Under the pieces are notes generated by a model that was not told the DNA's origin, did not search any database, and saw only the letters and a list, made by a program, of their open reading frames with translations. This document shows, in pieces, positions 25,181 through 38,605 of a DNA stretch of 64,000 bases. The DNA is taken from the NCBI RefSeq assembly GCF_021018805.1, contig NC_086258.1:18476192-18540191 (forward strand), written 5' to 3'. Source of the DNA: Prinia subflava (Eukaryota; Chordata; Aves; Passeriformes; Cisticolidae). The first letter of the stretch is position 1; every line of letters begins with the position of its first letter. The translations under genes and the position numbers were made by a program.

Positions 25181-26569
25181 GCCAGCCCTGCTTCTTCTCT
25201 GGGTGCTCAGCCCAGGGCTGCCCTTTCCTCCTTCTCCAGCACCCAGCCAAGCAACTGAACAAACAAGGAAGCAGCAATTAGCCCGGTCTCTCCATCAGCC
25301 TCTCCCAAATGGGAGCTCACAGCCCTCCCTGCTACCCCAGGCAGCCTCAGAGCACAAGATCACCAATTATTGTTCATCCTCTGCTCACCTCCACCCACAC
25401 CTGAGCCAGCCTTCCCAAAAACCAAGGACGGGCTCTTCCACAGGGCAGCTGGGGCAGGGCATTGCTGTGACCCGGGGATTTCCATTCTTCCCACACATGA
25501 GGACACTCTGCAGCCTCTCCCCAGAGCATCTCACCTCATCCCTGGGAGTATCACTGCAGCTTTCAGCTCTGGGATGAGCCACGAGGCTGGATCGTGTTTC
25601 CCACAAAGCCCTTACAGATCCCACAGGAATGAGGCAAGGCACAGGTTCTGTGAAATTACTGACAGGGAAAGAAAAAAAAAATATATATTTTACAACCCAT
25701 CTCTTGCACAGGCAGGAAGGTCTTTGAAAATTGGAGTGCCTTGTAAAATCTGGGTCAGTTTTGTGAGATTATTTTGAAGGAGAGGAAAATCATTCTGACA
25801 ACATCAAACTATCCCGTTCTGGCTCTTTTTTTTTTCTTTTCCCCTCTGAATGAAGTGCCTTGGAATGACTTTTAGTTCTTTATAATCTAGCGAAGTTAAA
25901 TCAAAGTTAGACCCGAATAAAATGCCCCAAATGATTGGTGGCAGAGCAGTGAACTCTCTCTGTGGAGCTGGCAGGGAGCAGCCAGGTCTCTCAGCAGGCC
26001 AGCACTGCCACAACTCATGGAGAGTTAAATCACCCCTTCCCTCTCCCCTGCTCCTCCTTCAAGCCCAATTCCCTTCTCTTTCCAGGCCAGCAGACACCAC
26101 CCTGAGAAACAGAGACCAGGGAGTGCTGTGCCCATCTGGGAACTGCTGATGGACTCCTTATGGCATAGGAATGATGAAAATATTTGCATTATGGCAGAGC
26201 AGCACGCCCAGCTTGGGGAGGGTGCTGGTCACACCCTGTCCCTGGCAGGAGGCACTGCCCTGTGCCCCAAGGAAGGTCCTGCTGCCCCACCACGGGCAGA
26301 AGGCACCCAGCACATGCCAAAGCCACCATCCCACGTGATGAGACCCACTTGGGGACGTGAATCTGTGTGACAGCACAGCGTGAGAGCCCTGGGCAGCACC
26401 AGCACTCACTGCTCCAGTGGAGAGTGAGCCTGGAGCAGCATCACCTCCCTTTCCCACCACCCCTCTTCCAGGAGGGACCAACCCCAGTCACTGCTGTGAC
26501 CTCCCCTAAATACCCCCTGAGCAGAGCAAGGTGGGGAAAAGGGAACAACAGGGCCACCCAAGGGACAGT

Positions 26570-26932
26570 GGGTCACTCCAGACTCCTCAGGGTGGGCAGT
26601 GGGTCACTCCAGACCCTTCAGGGAGGGCAGTGGGTCACTCCAGACCCCTCAGGGTGGTCAGTGGGTCACTCCAGACCCTTCAGGGAGGGCAGGAGATCCC
26701 CCCAGACCCTTCAGGGAGGGCAGGAGATCCCCCCAGACCCTTCAGGGAGGGCAGGGGGTCACTCCAGACCCCTTGGGGTGGGCAGGGGGTCACTCCAGAC
26801 CCTTCAGGGTGGGCAGTGGGTCACCTCAGACGCCTCAGGGAGGGCTGTGGGTCACCCCAGACCCTTCAGGGAGGGTACGGGACCACCCCAGACCCCTCGG
26901 GGTGGGCAGAGACCACCCCAAATCCCTCGGGG
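26570..26932. repeat. 31-bp minisatellite, about 12 units
   Basis: The unit is close to GGTCACTCCAGACCCTTCAG plus GGTGGGCAGTG, with period 31 (starts at 26571, 26602, 26633 and so on). Two units carry GATCCCCCCAGAC instead of GTCACTCCAGAC, and the last units have GACCACCCC. Several reading frames stay open across it, which explains ORFs of up to 317 codons here; none looks like a protein gene. Confidence 0.95.
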
Positions 26933-29900
26933 GGCTGCAGCTGCCCCACCTGTGGGAGGCCCTGCTCCTGCAGAGAGGGTCCCCAGCCCAGGGGGCTCTC
27001 ATGGCCACCACCTCCAGCCCCCTCCCCGCACAGCTCATCAGGCTCCGTGCAGTGAGGACAGCAGAGCAGGTGATAATTTCATTTCCCTTGCAAATGAGCC
27101 CACGTTCCTTCCCCATCCCCAGCACCTCATCAGCAGAGCCATCATCCCCACCCCACTCACTTCAACTCATCCCCCAGCCCTGACAAAGGCATTCCCACCT
27201 CACTGCAGACAGGTTTGCTCACCAGTGAGGTTATTGCAGTTAACTGTTAATATTAACAAGAACAACTTGCTTTTACAGCAGACCTGGCTCCCTAAATCTT
27301 CATCCAACACCAGCCCCTGAGGTCCATCCCCACGTGGACTCAGGATGGGATAATGCAAGAGGTGCCTCATGCAGAAAAGGGGTTTTGTGGATGTGGGGAA
27401 AGGGTTGAGGTGTGAGATGTGGGTGCAGGAAAACCCCAACAGGTCCAATCCCAGCACAAGGACCCCCCCAAATCCCCATCACTCCTCACAGGGATTATTT
27501 TATCCCTGTTTCCACCTCCCTTGCCTTCCTCCATCGAGGCTTCCCAGCCACACTGCTACCCCAGGCAGGGTGGGGGTTCAAAATCAGCCAAACACACAAG
27601 CTCTGCCTCAGCTCCAGCTGCTTTGCTGCATTTCAGCATCCCTGGGAGCTCTCCTGGTCTCCCCAGACCATTCCCCATCACAGGTAATTTAAACTACACC
27701 ATGCTGGAGCAGAGGAATTAAAAGCAAGCCTGAAACCTTCCCAGGGAACTCAGAGCAAAGCCCAAGCTGCAGAAAACTCCAGAAAACAAAAACTGGGAGC
27801 TCATGAGCCTCCTCCTGATCAGGGGATGGGTGCAGGCATTGGATGGGGGTCACAAGGGGTGATGGTGTCACCTCCTGAGGTGCCACCTGCCCCAGGATCC
27901 CCACTGGGGCAATGCACAGACCCCAGTGGCATCAGTTGGGATCCCAGCAGTCACCAACCTCCCAGAGAGCTGAGATCCTGCCCTGCCTTGGCTGCAAATC
28001 CTGCAGGGAATAGAGAAGGAGCCATTTAGAGGGGGATTCCTTCTGTCCCCCAGAGCTCTCCTCACCCTGACCCAGCCCAGCCCATTTGGTGCCCCCCTTA
28101 CACCTCTGCCCTGGATTTTTAAGGCACTGGGGAGCCCTGACACACCAGAGATGGGCTCCTCCCTCCAAAACAGATGGGGACCAGGAAAAGCCAAGAGAAA
28201 CAGCAGGATCCAGCCCCACTTTCCTTAATTTCTGTTGAATAATTAAACCCTGGGAAGTTAATACTCTCTGCTTAAAAAACACCAATTCCAGTGTTTGTAA
28301 TTACTGTTTTATTGAAGCATTAAAAATTAAAGGGCATCCTGAGGTTACAGAGAACATGAGAGCTGTGTTCAGCCCCAGCAAGGGCAAGCTGAGCTCTTGG
28401 GCACCAGCCCAGCACTGGGGAGGGGCACAGCCCCTCAATCTACCCCCAAAACCTGGAGTTCTGTGCCACAGGCCCTGCCCAGCCCAGGCTGCCTCCCTGA
28501 GGAGAGAGCCCCCAAACCACCACCCCTGTGGCTGCCAACACCCCCCAACCCTCCCCTCAGGGCACAGGGGTGGGGATATCAACTCCCAGAGGAGCCTCAG
28601 GCCCCCCAGCCATCCCTGGTCCTGCAGCCAGGGTCACCCCAGAGCCCCCCCTGCAGCAGCACAGCCCAAATCTCACCTCTAACAACGCTGTGGAGGCTCC
28701 AGCTGCTCCCACCCTCCCTGCACCACGGACTGGGCTGGCTGGAGGCCGGGCTGGCCCCATCCTGCTGTGTCCAGACCCCTGGGAACAGGGAACAAGGGCA
28801 GAAAGGTGTTTTCAGTACCACAGCTGTGAGCAAACCTCCTCTCCTCCCCTGGGTCTGGTGAGCTCCCATCCCTTTGCCATCAATTCATCCCAAGGGGTGA
28901 CAGCCCTGGGATCTGCAGCCCTGCTGGCCCTGCAGGGCTTGTCTGGGGTGGGAGGGTGCCCTGATAGGGGGCAATCCCTCCAGCCCAGAGCAAGGGGACA
29001 TGGCCAGTGCTGGGTGTGACCAGGCAGGGGGACAGCAGAAAAGGAAGGGCTGGGAGTGCCAGAGAGTGTTCCCATGGAATGGGGAGTGGGCACCTTGGAG
29101 AATCACCAGCCCTGGGAGAGGCTCAGACCTGCACATGGAGGATTCCTCTGCCAGCTGCTGGATGTGGGGAAAAGAGGGGAAGGGACACAGAGCTGCTTCT
29201 GCTGCCCTGAGGCGTTGGGCAGGTGACCCTCAGACCCCACCAGCCCACAGGTGCCAGCCAGGGCTGTGCCAGGAGCAAAGCTGGAAGGGCCAGAGGCACC
29301 CTGGAGTGTTTGAATTGCATGGCCCAGGGAGCATGGCCCGTGGGAGGGGTGACAAAAGCCACCTCTGTCCCCAACAGGGTGTCAGGTTGTATTCCTGATT
29401 CCATCAGGGGTTTCTAGGACTTTTGTTTGTTTACTTGCTTGGGTTTTTTGTATTACTGCATTTGCATTTTTAATATGCCTAGTAAAAAACTGTTATTCCT
29501 ATTCCCATATTTTTGCCTGGAATCTCCTAATTGAAAAATTATAATAATTTGGAGAGAGAGGGTCTTACATTCTCCTTTCCAAGGGAAACTCCAGTTTTCC
29601 CTGACAGACACCTGTCTTTCCAAACCAAGACACACTGCAGTCAGTTTGCATCCCTCTCATCAGTCTCCATGGCAATAACTCTTCTCGCTCCCCATCCAGG
29701 GTGGTGGGGCACTGCCAGGGGCTCCCAGAGCACCCCAGCAGCTCTGCCCTGCCAGCAACGCAGCACCACCAGTGCAGCTCACTCCACCTGCACTGACAGT
29801 GCCCGTGGGGTACCCGAGCAGCCGGAGGAGGCACAACCTCCCTGCAAACTCCGTGAGAATCCGATTTCCTTCCCCAGCCCGCCCCACACCCCCGTCCCTG

Positions 29901-30254
29901 CTGGTTCCCCACTGCTGTCAGCTGTTCTGGGGCTGCCTGGCAGGTACTTGGCGCTCTCCCAAGCCGAGGGTTGCAAACCATCCCCGCAGCAGCAGGAGGA
30001 GACAAGCTTTGTAAAAGTGACGCACGGCAGATGCAGATTAATTTTATTTTACAGTCCTGCTGAGGCTTTTGAGCGAGTCACCGATACGGGACTAAAAATA
30101 CCACCAGGGGCCTCGAGTTTTTATTTTTTCCTGTTCAACAACACTTACAACAAAAACACCCAGCCAAAATAGCAGCTACAAAACCGGCTGAGCCCCTGGT
30201 GGGCGATGGAGGAGCTGGCGGTGGGCAGGTGAGAAGGCTCTGCCTGGGGGTGGC

Positions 30255-30308
30255 CAGAGGAGGAGGATGAGGATGAGGAGGATGAGGAGGATGAGGAGGA
30301 TGAGGAGC
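30255..30308. repeat. GAG/GAT-rich microsatellite
   Basis: Short GAGGAGGATGAGGATGAGGA-like units run for about 50 bp. The long acidic or serine runs in its reading frames are products of the repeat. Confidence 0.9.
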
Positions 30309-31904
30309 ATTGCCCTTCTCTGCAGCAGAACAAGCTTCCAGAAAGATAACCCCGGGATCTGTGGTGTACAATTCTCTGCAGCTTTGGACGATGCTGAGCC
30401 AAATGCAAGGAGCATAATCCCCTATTTTCTGTGCTGCTGAATATTGGCAGTGTGACTTTGTCAGTGAATTTGTCCTTTCTGGGGGTATTTAATGGAGCTT
30501 TGTCCAACTGCTTTAGTGCATCCAGGGCACTGGGCATCCAAGATTCCCTTGTGGCCTTGCTGGGAGCCAGCCTTTGGGGAGAAGCCTCTCCAAGAGTTCA
30601 TCTTTCAGCCTCCTGGCCAGTTTTCAATAAAGCACTGGCAGCATCTTTCCCAGTGCCAGGCAGGGGTGAGGATTTTACATCCCATGGCTCTGGAAGCAAA
30701 TTCCCCAAGGGAACAGCAAAGGTGTGCTGGGATGCTCCCACAGGAGCTGCATGAACAGCAGAGGGGTGCAGGGAGGAGGTTTGGGGTTTGCTGGCTGGGG
30801 TTTAGGGAGCAGGAGTGAAGCAAGGAGGGTTTGGAGGCAGGGCTGGACACAATCCTGAGCTGCCCCTGGGATCTGAGGGGTCCAGAGCCCCTCCTGTGAT
30901 CCAGAACAAAGCAGGAGGAAAGGGCTGCTCCATGTCCCACCTGGCACTGCTTGGTTAACATCCCCAGGAAAAGAAGGACAAGCAGATGTTCTCAGCCAGG
31001 CTCTTTGCAGCACAAAGCAGCAGTGGGGATGTCCCTGAGATGTCCCTGCACTTTGGTTTTCTGGCAAGAACCTGCTCAAACAGGAGCATGAGCAGCAGAA
31101 TTCGCAGCATTCTTGGAAAAGCGTTGATGATGAAATTCAGCCAGGGGGTCACTGGGTCACACAGAGATGTCCCCTCACTGTCCCCACCCCGGGCAGCAGC
31201 AGGTCCAGGGGCCCAGACCCAATCCCCTCCTCCCAGGGGGTGCCTGGGGGGCAGCTCTGGTGTCATGGACAGGTCACTGCACTCCTCCCCTTTGTGATGC
31301 AGTTAAGAGAGATAGGTCAGCTGTGGCTGGGGGGAAGATGATTAACCATTGTAACCCCAATTACTGCTCCTAATTGGGATTAATTTGGTGAGATAATTAA
31401 GGGTGGAAATCTGTTACCTCCCACTTTTCCTTTATGAACTTCTTGCTGCCAAGCCCAGTCCCAGCCTGGGCACAGCTGGAAGGGCAGGGGGCTGTCACTG
31501 CTGTGTGGTGACACAGACTGTGGTGCCACTGGCCCTGCTGGGGACAGCCAGAGGGGCTCCACTTTACACCCAGCCACTGCCACTGTCTGACCCAGGTGCA
31601 GAGATGCCAAAGGGTGGGGACAGGATTCCTCAGACCTCAGTGCCAAACCTGAACGAGTCTTTACAGAGGGACAGGAATGCCACAAGAGCCTGGGGACAGC
31701 CAAGGAACATCTTCTTGCTGATGCCCTGAGGGTCTGGTGGCTGAGGAACCCTGCAGGTCAATCTGGTGGAACATCCTCCTTTGTTTCCAGGGCAGGCCAT
31801 GCAAGGAAATCCCAGAGTGCCAGACCTGGTGAGAGCAAGGGACATGGGGCAAACCACACCCAGGGGCTCAGTGGGCAGCAAAGGTGGAGGATTGGGAATG
31901 CTGA

Positions 31905-32352
31905 TGCCTTGGGAAGGCTGACCTGAAACAGGATTGGACAGAGCTGGAGAATAAAGCAGAGATTTATTGAAAGGCCTCCAGGATACACCTTGGGCAGGAC
32001 AAGAGCCTGGCCAGGGCTACACCCAAGGTGGACCCAAAATGGGCACAAAATGGACACAAAATGGACAAACGGTCACCAGGTCTCACACTTTGATAAGTTT
32101 TGGTCCATTTGCATTTTGGGTTTAATTGTCCAGTTACAGCTCCAGGCTGTGAGGTCCCATCCTTCTTGTTCCTCCCTCCAGCCCACCCTTGTTTGTGCTT
32201 TAGGGCTGAAAGTCGTCCTTGGTGTGCAGCAGGGAAAGGATTTGTTTTGTGTCCCTGCTGTGTGCAGAGCTGAGTGACCCTGAGTGTGAGCTCAGAGCTG
32301 CACCCCTGGGCAGCACAGAGTCTGAAATACATGAAAGATAAAAATTAAGGCA
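31905..32352 (-). mobile_element. Solo LTR (TGCCTT...AAGGCA family), intergenic
   Basis: This is the close relative of the intronic LTR at 52951-53384. On the plus strand it begins TGCCTTGGGAAGGCTGACC and ends AATTAAGGCA, giving perfect TGCCTT/AAGGCA termini. On the minus strand it keeps AATAAA (31968-31963). The plus strand also has a short run of ACAAAATGG repeats near 32044-32065. No convincing target duplication was found, which suggests some age. Confidence 0.8.
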
Positions 32353-32484
32353 GCAATGCCAGGAGAGGGGGAGCAGCAGTTCCAGTGCCCAGGCTCTGTG
32401 CAGCAGCCAGGGGTGCCTTTCCCTCAGGAAAGCGTTCCTGGACCAGGATCTCCCCACCTACAGCTGCTCTAGGAGATGGACATG

Positions 32485-32968
32485 GGTGGGTTCCTGTGGG
32501 TCCAGAGGAGACCACGGAGATGCTCCAAGGGCTGGAGCCCCTCTGCTCTGAGCCAGGCTGGGAGAGCTGGGGATGCTCACCTGGAGAAGAGAAGGCTCCA
32601 GGGAAAGCTCAGAGCCCATTCCAGGGCATAAAGGGAGCTGATAAGAAAGATGGGGACTGACTTCTTAGCAGGGGCTGTTGTGGTAAGACAAGGAGTGATG
32701 GTTTTAAACTAAAACAGGGTCATTTCAGACTGAATATAAGGAAAAAATATATTTATAGTGAGGGTGGGGAGGCCCTGGCACAGGTTTCTCAGAGAGGCTG
32801 TGGCTGCCCCATCCCTGAACATGTTCAAGGCCAGGCTGGATGAGGTTTGGAGCAACCTGGGATAGTGAAAAGTGTCCTGCCCATGGGAGGGGTATCCATG
32901 AGAGCAGCTGGAATGAGATGAGCTTTAAATGTCCCTTCCAACCCAAACCATGCCATAATTCTGTGATC
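32485..32968 (+). mobile_element. CR1 LINE 3' fragment (longest in the window)
   Basis: About 480 bp of CR1 3' region: GGCTGGGAGAGCTGGGGATG, CCTGGAGAAGAGAAGGCTCC, GGTTTTAAACTAAAACAGGG, GGCTGTGGCTGCCCCATCCC, then CCCTTCCAACCCAAACCATG and a terminal ATTCTGTGAT. There are no coding remnants of the reverse transcriptase in frame. Confidence 0.9.
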
Positions 32969-33939
32969 CCCATCTGCCCCAGCACTGTCCAGGCCTGCTG
33001 TACTCCCTGTTCCCTGTATGGATCCTGCCCTGCTCCCACTGCTGCACAGAGCCAGACAGCTGGCAGAGCTGCTGGGGCTCCCTATTATTTTTCTCAGCAC
33101 TCTCCTGAAAATTAATTAATTAAATTAATTCATTAAATAAACACTCCTCCACGCTCAGTGGCTCTGAGCCAGCTGTGCACGGTGTCAAGCTGCAAGAACA
33201 TCACTCACTCCCAGGCTGACTTTCCAGGTCCCAGTCCCAGTGATGGCAAACTGGGGGAATCTGGGAAGGAATCAGGGCTGGTGAGTGAGGGGTTGCAAGG
33301 CAACATTCAGCAAAAAAAGCTGCACACAAAGCTCTGGGGTGGCTGCATTTCCATGCAGGTTGCAAAGTCTTCCCTTATTTCTTAGCAATGCTGTCAGATG
33401 CTTTGAATCCGTAGATGAAAGGCACTAAATTAGGACAGATCGTTATTTCCTGTTTTCTGGTTTATATTTAGAGAAAAGCTGATACCTCTGGCAGCTCTCT
33501 CTAAAACTAAAAACAAACTTCTCTCCTGTTTCTAACTGGTCTCTACTGGAACCTCAGTTCCAGAGGGTGAAGGGTGGTGGGAGCACTCTGGGAGATGCAG
33601 AGGAGATGTGCTGAGCACCCTCCAGCCCCTTTCCTCTGGCATTCCAGAGCCAGCAGCCAGGGATTGGGAATGGACACTTTATTCATTTCTTTCTCCCCTC
33701 CTGCTGCCCTTTGCAGGAGCAGTGGCACCTGTGCCAGGTAGCCCTGGCTGGGTGCCAAACCCCACAGAGCCACCAAATCCCCCCAGACATTCTCCTCTCT
33801 CCTCATCCTCCCCAAATTTAATTTCCCCCTCTCCAGAGGATCTGGGTGCTGAGGACTGAGCCCTGCCTCAGCTTCCACACTCCCTGGGCTGGGGGATGTC
33901 CCATCCTGTCCCCTCCTCAGGCACTGGCAGGAGAAGCTG

Positions 33940-34760
33940 TTCTGCTCTGGTCTGAGGATGGCTCTTGGTATTTCTCTGCCTTCCTCGGGGAATAATATTG
34001 AATGGGCCTTATCTCCCCCGAGAAAATATCGATACCGAGCTTTAATGGCTTTCCACTAACGAGCCACAATGAGTGTCGCTGGGCACTGCTGCTGGAGCTG
34101 ATAAAAACGGGAATGCTCAGCCCCACAGCTCCGAGGACTTTCACCCAGTCCACGTCCCTTCCACAAGATAAAATAAAATAAAGGATGAAGAAGAAAGAGA
34201 AAGGAAAAAAAAAAAAAGGAGAAGATTTTGCTGCTCTTTTCACCCAGTAAGTCTGAGGACAGATTTTCAATTTGTTCACTTTCTTTACAGCTCTGGATTT
34301 GCCACAGGGAGGGAGAGATGAGGGAAGGGGACAGGAGATTAAATGCATTCGTTTATTTTGGGAAAGTCATCCTAAAGGGGCAAAAATAATATTAAAAAAG
34401 TAAAAAAAAAAAAAAAAAAAAAGTAGGAAAAACTCCCGACATCAGAGAGACAGGACTCAATTAAAGCAAGACCTTGGAATACATGAGGCAGCAGCGCCGA
34501 GCACGGGTCCATCAGCCATCCCTGTCAGGCTCCCGGAGGCTGTGGAGCAGCAAGATCCATCACCTGGGGAAATAACCGCGGTGCTTACATCTTCAGCAGC
34601 GCCTTGATCTGCTGATAAACCCGTTAGGGGAAATAAATGGGTTTCTCTCCTGCCCGGACCGTCCACATCAGGGATGCGATCTGCAGTTTTACCCGGCTGC
34701 TGATAAGCGCAGGATCAGGAGGAAAAAGCCACTTTAACGCTAATAAAGCCCCAGATCAGA
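33940..34760. promoter_or_regulatory. Candidate conserved noncoding cluster
   Basis: This contains TTTAATGGCTTTCCACTAAC, GAGCTGATAAAAACGGGAAT, AAATGCATTCGTTTATTTTG and GCTGATAAACCCGTTAGGGG, separated by a poly(A) run. It shows neither repeat nor coding character. A CpG-richer stretch follows at 34770-34870 without a gene. Confidence 0.3.
34397..34423. repeat. Poly(A) runs
   Basis: An A homopolymer of about 22 bp with one preceding GT interruption, lying between two AT-rich blocks. There is no sign of a retrocopy. Confidence 0.85.
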
Positions 34761-37700
34761 GCGGGGCAGCACCGTGACCACCCCGGCCGGGATTTCCAGC
34801 CCCGATCGCTGCTCCGGGCTGTCCCCCCCGGCAGGGAGCGGCTGCGGGGAGAGGAGCCCTGGGGTGCTGCGAGGGGACAGGGCAGGGACCCCCCATCCTC
34901 TCACAGCCCCCGCTGCCCTGGCAGGGGAAGGGTTTGATGTCACCAACATTAAAAACAGGAGGGGTGAAAAAAACCCAATCGACTCCATAAAGAAAGTTCT
35001 GGGTGGAATTACTTAGAAGAAGAGTGAGGCTCAGAAACATAAATCGCCCCTGGCTTCGTTTCTAGGTAAGGAAAATGGATTTGCAGAACAATATCATTCT
35101 TTTGACACGCCTGTCCTGGTTTTGCAGCTGCCAGAAAACAGGTTAGAAAAAAAAAAATCCAAGACATTTCTGGAGGCTCTGCTGGCTGGATGCCACCAGA
35201 GATGCCATCAAAAGGTCCAACCCACCCTGAGGGGACCCCAGGGGCTCCCCATGCACTCACTCTGGCTGGTGGACAAACTGTCCCATCCAGCAGCATTGGA
35301 GAGTGCAGCTGACAGCTCCTCATTTCATTTTGTTTGGGTTTATTCATAGTTTTGACACCATTTCCCCTTCTTTCCCCCCTCCTGACCGGGGATTTATTCT
35401 CTGCACTTAGCTGTGGGAATTAGAACCTCTTTCATATGGCAGTGGCTCTGCTTCCCTTCAAATCTCTTTCATGCTCCCGCTTAATAAATTGTGAATTTGA
35501 TGTTTGTGTCCTCAGATCTCCCTTCCAGACTGAAATGTGTCCTGGCCAGGGAGACCAGGCTGGAGACCTGCTCAGGAAAGAGCCTGGGAAGGCAGCTGGG
35601 ATGCCCCAGTGACCAGCAGGCACAGCCAGGGCACAGAAAAGCATTTCCAGGTGACAAAGTCCCTTCTGTTTCACACCAGCACCTCCATTCCTGCCACCTC
35701 CACATCAGGGTGCCACTGTGCCCCTGGCACACTCACACCCACCACATAACAAATATTTTGATGCCAATTCTGCACCCAAAAGTGAGGTTAGCACCCAGCA
35801 CTGGCATTCCCAGAGCAGCCCAGCCCCCAGCCTGCCCCACCATGGGATTTTACAGACCAAGGCATGTGGGATGTGGCAGCAGGGACTGCCCCAGCACCCA
35901 CACTCTGTCCCTGTCACATCCAACATCCCCGAGGGATGAATGCTCCATCACCAAGAGGCCAAAGGAGCAGCTTTCTCCCCTTTCAGCCCCTGAGCAGGAC
36001 TCGGTGCCCGCTGATGGGGCAGAGACACGACAGCAATAGCAGAGCCTCACTCAGCCCCATCACCCAAATTTACAGGCTGACTTGAGATCCAACAAGGCTC
36101 CAGACAGATCATTATTCCCCATGACAGCGGCGAAGGTGACCCAGCCACCTTTTATTTCAGCCTGCAGAAAAATGCTCCTGCCAGGGGATAATTTGGGCTC
36201 TCTGCAGTGGGAGGCAGCGCTGCACTGCTGAAAGGTGAAGGCTATTTCAAAAGCAGCTGAGCAGAAACAGTGGAAAAAGCTGCCCAGGGAGCTAATGTGT
36301 AACAAGCACTGCCTCGCGAGGCATCCCGAGCCTCTTGGTCTTTAAAACTTGCTTAGATCTCCTATAAAATCTGGTTTTAGTTGGTTTTTACACCCCTGGG
36401 AAGTGAACTGCTGGTGGTTCCTGCTGGCAGACCCCCCGTGCCTCTCCCAGGCCAGCTCTGCCCACCCAGCACTGGCAGCACTCTGTGCCAGGGGATGCTT
36501 TGAGGCTGAGATGAAAGGTGCTGTGGAGAGGTGTTGCTGCAAAGAGAGGCTTGCGCTGCTTTTATTTAGACACACGCTGGCTGCAAGACACAAAAATTAC
36601 TTAATCAATCCTTCCCCTCGGCTGGCGTCACAGGCAGGATGGAGGCTGCCCACGCAGTTTGGAGCTGAAGATGATAAATTGCTCTGGGATAATGGCAGCA
36701 TCTCCAGCTCATCCAGGGCAGGATGTGGCCAGGCTCACATGGGGGGTGCCCAGGGGACACAGCACCCCGTGGTGACACAGCAGGGACACGGTGAGAGCAG
36801 CTGGGCTCTGCCCGGTGCTGCAGCACAGCTGAAGGAATGGCAGTTTCTCCAAAACCTGGCACGGGGAGGAGAGGCTGGGGGTGCCAGGGGGGTGGCACAG
36901 CTCCAGGGAGTGGCTGGGTCACAGGCAGACCTCGTGCACTCATCCTGTCACTGCTCCCCATCCGTCACTGAGAGCCAGAGGGGACAATTCCACCAGGGAT
37001 CCTGCGGTGACAGTGCCAGTTCAGGCTGCCACCACACCAGCCTCCCTCGCCAGCCAGGCCAGGAGCAATTCCATGCAGGGAAGGTCTGGCAAGGAGTTTC
37101 CAGCCCCTGATTTTGGGCATGCAGGAATCTCCCCATTCAACCTTGCAAACAGCAGCAGGGCTGAGCATCAACCTTACAGCAACATCCTGTCCTGGTGAGC
37201 AACCCCACAAAAACAAACCAGGTCACCCCAGCCAGCACCAGGCCAGCCAGGGGATGAGCCAGGAGGGGAAACATCGGCAGTAGGGGGGAAACCACCCCCA
37301 AAGCAAGAGGAAGAGCACTAAGAAAAGTTGAAGAAGCAAGGAGTTCTATGGAAGATGGTTGCTTGGAGCTCACCTCTTGGTTGCTGGCAACATCTGGGGC
37401 ACACAGAGCCAGGATGTTGCTCTTCAGCTGCTCTGCCCTCGGTCAGTGCCCACCAGGAATTTCTTTTGGGTGCTACAGCACATCCTCCCCTCTGCCCGCT
37501 CACCTGGACCCCGAATAGCCCCTGTGCCCTCACCACCATCTCCAACCATCCCGGGGGGGATTTTCAGCTCCGAGCATGGCCCAGGAGGGTGAAGAGCAGC
37601 CTGGAGGCTGCGGGGATCACTTTGTGCACCTCTGCCCTGCCTGGGGACCAGCAGCTTCCCCAGGAGCCCACCCCAGCCCCATCCCACCCTTCCCTGTCCA

Positions 37701-37870
37701 GCCAAAACAGGCTGTTCCTGGGGTGCAGTCCCCAGTGTTTCCATCTAACCCAGGCACTCTCCTTGTGCTTTGTCCTCCCCCAGCTCCACATCCCCACCAG
37801 CATCACCCCTGTCCCCCCCAGTGCAGCTCTGCCCAAGAACTCCCACAGAAGGGCTGGGTGTGGATTTCCC

Positions 37871-38605
37871 TTTAATTTACCACTTGTCAGGGGGAGGGTT
37901 AAAAAAAAAAAAAAAATCAATAAATAAACCAACTTGAGATGCTTGAAGAGGAGGAAAACCCTGAAACTGCAGTCTGCTGGTGGCTTGTCCCATTGCCAGA
38001 GGAGGGAACCTCTCTCACCCCACCACCCCATCCTGGTCCAGGCAGGTTCGGATGCGGTCAGACAAACACTCCTCGGGAAGAAAACGACTCCAAAGTCCAG
38101 GACACGGCCGTTCACAGCTGGCAGGAGGACAAAACAACCCCCAGAGTCCGACAGCCCTGGCTGGCCCACCGGGAGGGGCCTGTCCCAGCTGCCAGGCAGC
38201 CGCAGCGCTCCGAGGAAAAGCCACGCAGTGCCCGCGTCACCAGCGCGGTGGGGACACCCGTGTCACAAGCAGTCCCTGCACAGGGCCACAATGGGGACAC
38301 GCGTGTCACAAGCAGTCCCTGCACAGGGCCACAATGGGGACACCTGTGTCACAAGCAGTCCCTGCACAGGGCCACAATGGGGACACGCGTGTCACAAGCA
38401 GTCCCTGCACAGGGCCACAATGGGGACACCTGTGTCACAAGCAGTCCCTGCACAGGGCCACAGTGGGGACACCCGTGTCACAAGCAGTCCCTGCACAGGG
38501 CCACGGTGGGGACACCCGTGTCACAAGCAGTCCCCATACAGGGCCACGTGGGGACACCCGTGTCACAAGCAGTCCCTGCACAGGGCCACGGTGGGGACAG
38601 CTGTG
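37871..38605 (-). other. Probable MGAT5B 3' UTR, first candidate poly(A) signal at its end
   Basis: Downstream of the stop codon the minus strand reads through eight units of the 43-bp array and then about 370 nt of ordinary sequence to an ATTAAA at 37876-37871. I see no AATAAA on this strand before that. AATAAA motifs lie further away at 36566-36561 and 36156-36151, so the UTR could be longer. The true cleavage site cannot be fixed from sequence alone. Confidence 0.4.

Larger units (their letters stand above)
25181..37870. other. Intergenic, downstream of MGAT5B
   Basis: This contains the 31-bp minisatellite, the GAG/GAT microsatellite, the LTR at 31905, the CR1 at 32485 and the AT-rich cluster at 33940. 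Known vertebrate synteny would place SEC14L1 further downstream of MGAT5B on the same strand, but no SEC14L1 exon is visible in the window. Confidence 0.55.

Noticed and set aside
26367..27320. 317-codon plus-strand open frame
   Set aside because: It is mostly the 31-bp minisatellite read as protein, with low-complexity flanks and no homology I recognise.
37137..37373. 78-codon minus-strand frame rich in hydrophobic residues, downstream of MGAT5B
   Set aside because: The membrane-like composition follows from the base composition. It lies in the possible 3' UTR or beyond, without similarity to a known protein.
1..38200. Possible SEC14L1 exons, expected downstream of MGAT5B from vertebrate synteny
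   Set aside because: I saw no CRAL-TRIO or GOLD domain segment in any frame. The gene probably lies beyond the left edge.
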